Below are positions 58,063 to 64,000 of a DNA stretch of 64,000 nucleotides, piece by piece. Origin of the DNA: Echria macrotheca (lineage: Eukaryota; Ascomycota; Sordariomycetes; Sordariales; Schizotheciaceae); assembly GCA_030411725.1 (NCBI GenBank), contig MU839827.1, positions 1,054,001 through 1,118,000 on the forward strand, read 5' to 3'. A model generated the notes under the pieces. It did not search any database. It was not told the DNA's origin and saw nothing but the letters and a program-made list of their open reading frames with translations. Within the stretch, counting starts at the first letter, position 1. Each line of letters opens with the position of its first letter. The position numbers and the translations under genes are program-made.

Positions 58063-58627
58063 GGAGGCGTCTGATAGGGGTGCACCCCCCTTTTGATCCG
58101 TAGGCATCCCCTTGAAGATAAAATTTTCGCCAACATCTTCAAATACATACGTTTTGACGTATTAGCAATGGCTAAAGAGCCATTAATAATGGCTTCATAA
58201 TCTATCAATTACGTTCTTAAACCTGTGCTTGTTGCGGCGTTTTTATCGCGTGCTTTAACGTTGGCGTTTAGACTAGGTTGGCGATTGCGATTGCTCCGTC
58301 CGTCTGGGCAGTCTGGACGGTGAGTAGGGCTTTTTCGATCTGCTCGAGTTTATCGGCTTGAGATTGCTCAAGTGCGTGAATTTTGGCATTTGCCTGCTCG
58401 AGCTGGTCGGTAAGGCTTGCGATCAATGCGGCGTCGGCCGGGTTGGGTTCGGTCAAATCATCAGGAAGTTTGCGCTTGCAGACTGTGTACGAGGACCGGG
58501 TGGTCGAGTGGATTGGGGCGCCCGGCACGACACAGACTATCCTTGGAGTGGTTGTTGCGAGGTGGCGACGTCCATCGCAAGAGGAGAAGAGAGAAAGGGG
58601 GTGCACCCCTATCAGATGCCCTTTTCT
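58063..58627. mobile_element. inserted element with its own ~24-bp inverted repeats, splitting the outer repeat
   Basis: The left end contains TCTGATAGGGGTGCACCCCC (58070-58089) and the right end the complement GGGGGTGCACCCCTATCAGA (about 58597-58616). CCCTTTT occurs just outside each end (58056-58062 and 58620-58626) and could be a target duplication. Deleting the insert makes the left outer inverted repeat continuous with the right one. The interior is AT-rich at 58120-58260 and carries a coiled-coil ORF fragment on the minus strand. Exact ends are uncertain by about 5 bp, because the left side has an extra GGAGG. Confidence 0.65.
58268..58612 (-). pseudogene. coiled-coil ORF fragment inside the inserted element
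   Basis: The frame is open from beyond the right end of the insert down to the stop at 58268. The C-terminal half has coding character: CKRKLPDDLTEPNPADAALI is followed by LTDQLEQANAKIHALEQSQA and DKLEQIEKALLTVQTAQ, a convincing heptad-repeat coiled coil. The only upstream ATG in frame (58648) lies outside the element, in the interrupted repeat, so the 5' end is probably missing. It may be the C-terminal remnant of the element's own transposase or an accessory protein; no catalytic motif is present. Confidence 0.45.
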
Positions 58628-58842
58628 AGATCGACGGACTCTGGGCAATCATTTGGGAAGGCCTCTGCCATCAAGATTTTACAGGTCAAAGCCCCAGGCC
58701 AGGCTTCTGGAAAACGCAACGAGAGGACAGCTGTCGCTTAATACGCCTAATAAAACTTCTCAAAGGCGATTCGCAAAGAAATAATGCCAAAGATTTGCTT
58801 AGGGAGGCGTAATAATAATATTACAAGTTCTATTACATCCTC
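58628..58842. repeat. left copy of ~215-bp direct repeat flanking the HNH gene
   Basis: Starts CTAGATCGACGGACTCTGGG and runs through CCAGGCTTCTGGAAAACGCA, ACAGCTGTCGCTTAATACGC, CTCAAAGGCGATTCGCAAAG and TTGCTTAGGGAGGCGTAATA. It matches the copy at 60390-60595 over its whole length at roughly 80% identity, with mostly transition differences. Confidence 0.85.
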
Positions 58843-58850
58843 TACTACCT

Positions 58851-60335
58851 CTATTCATCTGTAGGTAACTCATCCTCTTCCGAAATATACTCCAGTTCAC
58901 TTTCTGGGTCCCCCCCATAGACCGCGGCCCAGACAAGAACTTTTCTGTACTGCTCCCTTAAGATACACCTTCTCCAGATCGGTTCTGTATCCTCTGTTAG
59001 GATACCGAGCTCCAGGGCTTCTTTCAACATAACATCCCAGTCACTGGGCATGAGGGATTCGGATGGGACCGGAGCTGCCGGGTCGTCCGACGGCGGGCCA
59101 TCTCCAAATACGTCACTGAGAGCTCCGGCGGCTTTCATACCAGCTAAAAGGTGTTGGACTGCGTACCGGACCGCCAAAAACTGGAGAGATGGGAGTTTGA
59201 AGTTGAACGGGTCCGTTGTCCTTATCTCGTAAACATCACCGTGTCGAATAAATTGGGCGCCTGAGAGACCGCCGTGAGCGACCGTCCGCCGAAGGTCTGT
59301 GAGTTGTGGGTAGTCGCTGTCCTCGCCTCTCTCTTGAAAGCCGCTCTCCGCATGTCTCTCTGAGAACCAGACTACCTGCAAGTACAGGCTTCGAATATCC
59401 GATGGGTGTGGGACGGGTCGGAGTCCAAAATGTTGCCGGTCCCAAAGTCGATGTGCCGTCGGCTCTAACGGCAAGATGTTTTGGTTCTCGAATCCTTTGA
59501 TTTCGAGATACAACTCTCCTGACAAGGGCCAAAACATCTTGAGCGTGTCCCAAAAGCCCGTCGGTAACCCCATCGAACTCGAGGCTTTCACGTCGATGAT
59601 ATGCGCAGCATCGACAACCCCGACGTTACTCAGGACACAGCGGCGATTGTACCAAGTTGGAACACGCTGTTGGGCTGCTCTGTCCTCAAGATCGCGACCG
59701 GATCCTTCACCCTTTGGATTGGCATCCTCTTTTCCTTTCTCTTTTCCTTTCCCATCCACCTTCATTGCGTCCGTTCCCCCCCAGACGTCGATAATTTTAT
59801 CAACGTGAGGGAACATGAAATGCAACATTCTTTGAAACTCAGCATGCAGCGCACGGATTGTGGGCATCGCTAGCAGCTGGTCCTCGGTCGTTTTCGCCCA
59901 CACTCTTGACTCTGGTTCAAGGACCATAGCAAGGAGTGCGTACAAAGTCCTGATCTCATCTGCTCGTTTCAGTTTGTGGGGTATCATCTTTCCGTCATTG
60001 ATCCGGGCTTGGATAAAAACACCGAACTCCTGCTTTAACTCCAAACCCGTCTTTGGGAAGCTTCGCCCGGACGCATGCGGGCTTCGATCAGGGTTGGCGG
60101 GCTCCGAAACATCTTCGGGCGCAGGTGCGGGCGAATAGGCCCTGAGAATAGGTACCCAGCCGTATGGCGAAGGTGGGCGCAAACTGGCCGTGGGAATAGG
60201 TACCCAGCCGATGGGATAGTTGCCAACGAAGCTTGACTGGATCGGCGTGGAACCCTTGGGGACGCACGACTTCGCGTTTTTCGTGGGAGGCTCAGCTGAC
60301 TCGCTTTTGCTTCCGCTAGCTCTCCGTTTGTTCAT
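58851..60335 (-). CDS. HNH-endonuclease-domain protein (HNH_2-like), carried between element repeats
   Basis: An intact, intronless 494-residue frame. The central part carries the HNH-type signature seen in many Pezizomycotina proteins: WYNRRCVLSNVGVVDAAHII (from about residue 230), FWDTLKMFWP, then ENQNILPLEPTAHRLWDRQH (about 280-295), with the expected Cys/His, Asn and His positions. The N-terminus is basic and Ser-rich and has two copies of a GWVPI unit. A Lys/Gly/Glu-rich insert lies just before the nuclease domain, and the C-terminus is acidic (ELEYISEEDELPTDE). The gene stops 9 bp from the left direct repeat and starts about 27 bp from the right one, so its promoter must lie in the repeat. 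Nuclease activity is inferred from the motif. It may serve the element or be captured cargo. The frame shows no RIP-type damage. Confidence 0.68.
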   Translation of the reverse strand: MNKRRASGSKSESAEPPTKNAKSCVPKGSTPIQSSFVGNYPIGWVPIPTASLRPPSPYGWVPILRAYSPAPAPEDVSEPANPDRSPHASGRSFPKTGLELKQEFGVFIQARINDGKMIPHKLKRADEIRTLYALLAMVLEPESRVWAKTTEDQLLAMPTIRALHAEFQRMLHFMFPHVDKIIDVWGGTDAMKVDGKGKEKGKEDANPKGEGSGRDLEDRAAQQRVPTWYNRRCVLSNVGVVDAAHIIDVKASSSMGLPTGFWDTLKMFWPLSGELYLEIKGFENQNILPLEPTAHRLWDRQHFGLRPVPHPSDIRSLYLQVVWFSERHAESGFQERGEDSDYPQLTDLRRTVAHGGLSGAQFIRHGDVYEIRTTDPFNFKLPSLQFLAVRYAVQHLLAGMKAAGALSDVFGDGPPSDDPAAPVPSESLMPSDWDVMLKEALELGILTEDTEPIWRRCILREQYRKVLVWAAVYGGDPESELEYISEEDELPTDE

Positions 60336-60361
60336 GGCGATGACCTGTAACTCATTTAGGC

Positions 60362-60595
60362 GCAGGCCTGTTAGATCGACTATATGCTCCGTTAAATCGA
60401 CAGACTCTCAATAATCATTTAGAAAGGGCTCTACCATTAATATTTTGCAGGTAAAGAGCCCCAGATCAGGCTTCTGGAAAATGTAATGAGAGGATAGCTG
60501 TCGCTTGATACGCCTGATAAAACTTCTCAAAGACGATTCGCAAAGAAATAATGCCAGAAAACTTGCTTAGGGAGGCGTACTAATAGTTTTGAGAC
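60362..60595. repeat. right copy of the direct repeat, with transition-type divergence
   Basis: Begins GTTAGATCGACTATATGCTC, a degenerate copy of the outer left end, and continues TTAAATCGACAGACTCTCAA, AGGCTTCTGGAAAATGTAAT, GATAGCTGTCGCTTGATACG, CTCAAAGACGATTCGCAAAG and TTGCTTAGGGAGGCGTACTA. Relative to the left copy many differences are C-to-T or G-to-A (CGCAACGAG to TGTAATGAG, TTTGGGAAGG to TTTAGAAAGG). It and the right outer inverted end (to 60688) could together be a 327-bp non-autonomous copy. Confidence 0.8.
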
Positions 60596-60688
60596 CCCTT
60601 TGGTAAGCCGCAGTGTCGACAAAAGCTTCATCCAAAAGGCCAGAGTCCGTCGGTCTAGCAAAGGGACATAGTCGATCTAACCGCCCCG

Positions 60689-61572
60689 ATTAGGCGTCGA
60701 TCTCTCAAGGAAGTGTGGGCTGTGCTTACCGTGTCCAACACAGCTGGGAAACCTTTCCCAAGAAGACGTCTGATCCACTCTCCAGTAATCTTCCGTCGAT
60801 AAAATAAGGACCTGCGTTTGATGGATGTGTGTATAGGAAGTTTGCTTTGAGAAAGGAGTGTGATCAGGAAAGCAGGTTGGTATTTTACAGGAGAACCGTC
60901 TTGCCTTTTAAAGAGAACAGGCGAGTAGCTGCAACTAGTGGCAATGGAAGCTAATTGCAAGGTGCAGAAGCAAGATGAAGGATCTTGGTTCCAGACCTGC
61001 AGAATCTATCTGGGGTGTAGCTAACTCTGTGGAAAAGGCGCTTTTTATAGTAGCCGGTTCCGCACGTAACTGGTCGGAAAGTCCAACAAGGTTTGGTAGT
61101 CAGCCACCACACCTGCACTGGCTTCTACGGATACTCAGCTCACGATTCCTGGTCGAATCGATGATGAAGAGGCATACTCTCTATTACGAATTCTAGCACT
61201 GCGGTTGGGATATCACCAGGACGGACATCCAAGGCGAGTTGGAATATCATTGTCTCGTACAAACATCGCTGTCCCGTCCAAACCCAAGCCCAATCCGCTG
61301 CCGGCAACTCCAAAATCCCCGAACCATTTGTCCTCTTCCCGCGCAAACCATGATCTCTCATATAATACTTCCTTGTAGGGAATTGCTGCCAAACTGTGTC
61401 GAGTGATAGCCCCTCATTCATAGCAGGCCTCAAGGTCATAAAGAGATCTCAAAGACAAGACCAGCCGACGACGGTGCTGTGACCCGGCCGCCCGAGTACA
61501 ATCGCCATGACGGCGAATATTCGAAAAGCTGGAAGTCCGGGATCCGTTAAGCTCTTGGTCGTCGGTCGTGAG
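60689..61572. other. intergenic, possible coding fragment
   Basis: No gene called. A 99-residue minus-strand frame (61140-61439, with ELPAADWAWVWTGQRCLYET) and a 101-residue frame (60655-60960) have some coding-like composition but no recognised motif or splice partners, and the second overlaps the element end. Confidence 0.3.
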
Positions 61573-62211
61573 TTAGCGAGAAGGTTGAGACCACGTGCCC
61601 AGCTGCATCTTTCCAAACGCCCTGTCAAGCTCCGCCGCCTCATCCGGCACCGCCATCTCGCTCGGTCCTCCATTCGCGCTGCTCTGACCGGCCCCCTCCC
61701 CATAGAATTGGCCCGCTGCTTCCCCACCCACCGGAGTGCCGTTCTTTCGCTCCGGCTCCAGCAATCTTGCGTCGCTATCCAGCCATCCCGGTGCGACACG
61801 GCGCTTCTCTGCCAGTTCCCGCGCGCGGATCAGCTCGTCCAACTCCTTTATCTTGGCTTGTGCTTCGGCTTCTAGTTTGTCGAGATGGGCACACAGTGCG
61901 GCGCAAGAAGCCCTGATGTCTTCGGGGTGCGCCGCGTAACCCGAACTCGACAAAACGTACCGTGGCCTATTCGCGTTCGGGTCCTGGTTGCCCTGTGGGT
62001 TGTCGATCGGGGAAATACCAATCCCCGTTGTTGATTGCGGCAGAGCCGACGGCATTGGTCTGTATGTGTAGGGAAGTGTGGTCGCTGATGGGAGGTTCAC
62101 GAAGGGGGACACGGTGAGTGGGACTTGTTGAAGGAGAGGGTGTGTGCCTGTGTCGTATTATTAGCCTACTGCTGGCATCAAAACATGAGGTAGCGTACGA
62201 TTGTCGTGCAT
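61573..62211 (-). CDS. small coiled-coil protein of unknown function
   Basis: A 195-residue protein. Exon 1 is only 13 nt (62211-62199, MHDN plus one base). A 51-nt intron (62148-62198, GTACGC...ACAG, phase 1) precedes exon 2 (62147-61573), giving MHDNRTHPLLQQVPLTVSPF at the start. The first ~70 residues are Pro/Ser/Thr-rich. Residues ~85-130 form a strong helix/coiled coil (ASCAALCAHLDKLEAEAQAK, IKELDELIRARELAEKRR) ending in the motif VAPGWLD..ARLLEPER, which I have seen in uncharacterised filamentous-fungal proteins. The tail is Gly/Glu-rich. It is divergent from the pICln gene (461 bp between starts). The micro-exon model is supported by good splice consensus and frame match, but an unspliced start inside exon 2 (ATG 62112 region) is possible. 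Confidence 0.6.
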
Positions 62212-62672
62212 TTTGGAGGATTGCTGTCCCTGGTTTGCAGGATTGGCGATTTGGTAGCTAAGGTATTCTTCAGTCGTGGGGATGTCGCGCGACGCGAACC
62301 GGACGAACGTCGTATATTTTGACGAATTTTTGACGCAAAGTGAGGGAGCAATCGGCTTGGCTTGGAGTGATCTGGATTTGATATATGTGAAGTGGGAGGA
62401 GATTCGGGAGAAGTTTCTCGGTCGGTAAGTAGTTTATATAGAGGCAGAGCAGTCCTGAGGAAGGAGCTTGTGCTCGAAACCAAGACGCGGGGCAGTTAGC
62501 TCGGCCGCACTGCCGCAGGCAGCCGGGGTCCGATAAACGATAACGATAAGCGATAAGCTATTCTGGGCGGCAGACCCCACTAAATTTTGCCAGAGCTCCA
62601 GCCCCTCAGCTGGTCAACATCATCGCATTCAACAGCAAAACATCCACAGCGAACATCTCATACATACACAAA
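62212..62672. promoter_or_regulatory. divergent upstream region
   Basis: 461 bp between the small coiled-coil gene and the pICln gene. GATAA occurs repeatedly at about 62535-62560 (AACGATAACGATAAGCGATA), which could be GATA-factor sites. Confidence 0.4.
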
Positions 62673-63631
62673 ATGATCCCCTCAACGATACGCTCATCCC
62701 CGTCTTTGGCAGACTACACGCCTCTTTCCGAGTACCAAGAGCAGACCCCAGCGAGTTTCGTCAGCGCAAAACCGATCCTGTACTACCACGGCAAAGCAAA
62801 AGCTTGGATCCCCAGCGCGCAGCGGGGCAGCCTGCCCATCTTCCCCGCCGATCTCTCGTCGCGCCCAAGCGCGCCCGAGAACAGCACACTAGACGACCAG
62901 GCCGAGGAGACGGTAGAACAAGCCGTCGATTTATTCGTAAACTCCGAGTAATGACCTCTATCCACATTCGCGGGGCTGAGCTAACCCCGTGCCACAGAAC
63001 ACTCACCCTCTACAGCCCTGCCGCCGAAATAGGCGTGTCCATCCCCTACCCGCTTGTTAGCATCCACGCGGTCAAGACCCTAGGGTCTGGCGAGCAGACA
63101 TATCCCTCGGTCTACCTCCAGCTGAATCTATCGGACGGCGGGCCCGGTGATGACGAGTTTGACACGGTCGAGTTGACGCTGATCCCGGCTGCGGAGTCTA
63201 CTTCTCAAGAGCCAACAGCCGGTGCGTCGCCGGCCAAGTCAGAGGCAGCGAAGCTGTTCGAGGCCATTTCGGAGTGCTCAGACCTGAATCCCGACCCGGC
63301 GGGCGAGGACGACGAGGAAGACGAGGACGACAGGATCCGCTTCGAGGGAGACCTTGAGGCGGTCGAGGGTTACAGCGCGGTTTACACTGGGGCTAGTGAC
63401 GGCGGGCTGCCTCCGCCTCTTCCCGGGAGTTCTGGCTGGATAACAGCCGAGAATGTGCACGAGTTTTTTGACGCCGACGGGAACTGGATCGGGGGGGACG
63501 AGGAAGAAGAGGGCGCAAGTGGGGAGCTAGGTGAGGGTGCTGGTACGGTCCGCAGGCGTGAGGAGGAAGAGGGAGTTAATGGTCATGAGGGTCGTGAAGA
63601 GGGCGATAGTAAGCGGCCAAGGGTGGAATGA
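62673..63631 (+). CDS. pICln/Lot5-family protein (methylosome / volume-regulation type)
   Basis: A 302-residue member of the pICln family, PH-like chaperones that in animals and fission yeast deliver Sm proteins to the methylosome for snRNP assembly. Exon 1 (62673-62947) and exon 2 (62998-63631) are separated by a 50-nt intron (62948-62997, phase 2, with GCTAAC branch). Exon 1 gives the start (SLADYTPLSEYQEQTPASF) and the first strands (AKPILYYHGKAKAWIPSAQR). Exon 2 continues TLTLYSPAAEIGVSIPYPLV, SIHAVKTLG and YPSVYLQLNL, the diagnostic core. A later acidic stretch (EDDEEDEDDRIRFEGD) and the conserved GWITAENVHEFFDADGNWIG fit the fungal members. The C-terminal end is Glu/Arg-rich (DSKRPRVE). 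Confidence 0.88.
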
Positions 63632-64000
63632 TGCCGTTTGTATGGCCAGGCCATCCAGCTGGGGAGAAGAATCTGTTCTTCTGGGTGTGTTTGTAAGACA
63701 GGCAACTACTCTGGAAATGTCCAAGAAGGCTCATGGATAGGACCGAGACTGATGTCATATCTATGCGGTGATCGAAATGTTTGAACCACGGCTCAGAACT
63801 GAGCTGCACACCGAACATGTGATGTCATAGGATACGGTGGTAAGAGCGTTTCGAAGGGGCGGAATTGGCCATTCGTGGGTAGGAGTATCGTGGGGCTCTC
63901 GACTTGGCAATCAGCGCGATTATAGATCTACTTACACATCCGAACCAAAGAGCTCGAACTGTAGATAACAGTGGTGAATGCCGGCGGTAGGTCTGGAAGT
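63632..64000. other. 3' flank, nothing recognised
   Basis: 3' region of the pICln gene up to the window edge. No gene or repeat was seen. Confidence 0.5.

Larger units (their letters stand above)
58033..60688. mobile_element. composite mobile-element structure with ~50-bp terminal inverted repeats and an HNH-nuclease gene
   Basis: The left end starts CGGGGCGGTTAGATCGACT (58033) and the right end finishes AGTCGATCTAACCGCCCCG (60688), an inverted pair with one mismatch within it. The homology continues inward. The complement of the right end has GTCCCTTT, CTAGACCGACGGACTCTGG; the left end has GTCCCTTTT at 58054-58062 and then, after an insertion of about 560 bp, CTAGATCGACGGACTCTGG at 58628 onward. 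So the inverted repeat is about 50 bp and is interrupted on the left by a second element. In addition, the left end plus ~180 bp of inner sequence occurs again as a direct copy at about 60362-60595. The HNH gene (58851-60335) fills the space between the two direct copies. A target duplication for the outer ends was not seen. Confidence 0.75.

Noticed and set aside
58033..60688. Interpretation of the HNH region as an LTR retrotransposon
   Set aside because: The direct repeats start with the same inverted-end sequence as the outer ends, and no gag, reverse transcriptase, primer-binding site or polypurine tract is present.

Overview
The window looks like 64 kb of nuclear DNA from a filamentous ascomycete, most likely a Sordariomycete. 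The reasons are: GC-rich compact genes with short GT-AG introns (50-111 nt, often with CTAAC/CTGAC-like branch sites), a Zn2Cys6 regulator, an Htf1-type conidiation homeobox gene, a naphthol-reductase-like SDR, a filamentous-type ABCC transporter, and repeat copies that differ mostly by C-to-T/G-to-A transitions, as expected from RIP. The exact species cannot be read from the sequence.

Layout, left to right. (1) 0.9-2.9 kb (-): multi-pass membrane protein of an uncharacterised fungal family, with an apparent 1-nt frameshift. (2) 4.66 kb (+): intron-containing tRNA-Ala(UGC). (3) 5.95-6.81 kb (+): SDR of the trihydroxynaphthalene/versicolorin reductase type. (4) 7.5-8.75 kb: decayed coding fragments. 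(5) 10.3-11.0 kb (+): small secreted Lys/Gly-repeat protein with Kex2-like sites, followed by a 110-bp palindromic element. (6) 12.4-13.9 kb (-): Ser/Thr-rich single-pass membrane protein. (7) 14.5-19.4 kb (-): Dnf3-type P4-ATPase flippase. (8) 22.1-24.1 kb (-): homeobox regulator, with about 8 kb upstream that holds no recognisable gene. (9) 32.4-33.5 kb (-): Irc6/p34 adaptin-binding protein. (10) 33.8-39.0 kb (-): ABCC transporter. (11) 41.4-43.0 kb (-): Sec61 alpha, head-to-head with (12) 43.4-45.0 kb (+): MOD5-type tRNA isopentenyltransferase. (13) 45.6 kb: 118-bp MITE-like element with a possible 5-bp target duplication. (14) 46.3-48.5 kb (+): Zn2Cys6 factor. (15) 49.8-51.9 kb (+): DHA2-type MFS exporter. 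(16) 52.4-53.5 kb (-): Pdr16-like Sec14 protein, head-to-head with (17) 53.9-56.0 kb (+): DNA polymerase alpha B subunit. (18) 56.3-57.8 kb (-): MFAP1 spliceosomal protein. (19) 58.0-60.7 kb: composite mobile-element structure carrying an HNH-nuclease gene. (20) 61.6-62.2 kb (-): small coiled-coil protein. (21) 62.7-63.6 kb (+): pICln.

Most genes are conserved single-copy housekeeping genes (lipid flipping and transfer, ER translocation, tRNA modification, replication, splicing) and do not form a metabolic cluster. The most unusual region is 58,033-60,688. An HNH_2-type nuclease gene sits between two direct copies of a ~230-bp repeat. The outer ends carry ~50-bp inverted repeats. The left inverted repeat is split by a second element that has its own inverted repeats and a coiled-coil ORF. 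This arrangement is the best candidate here for an undescribed mobile system.
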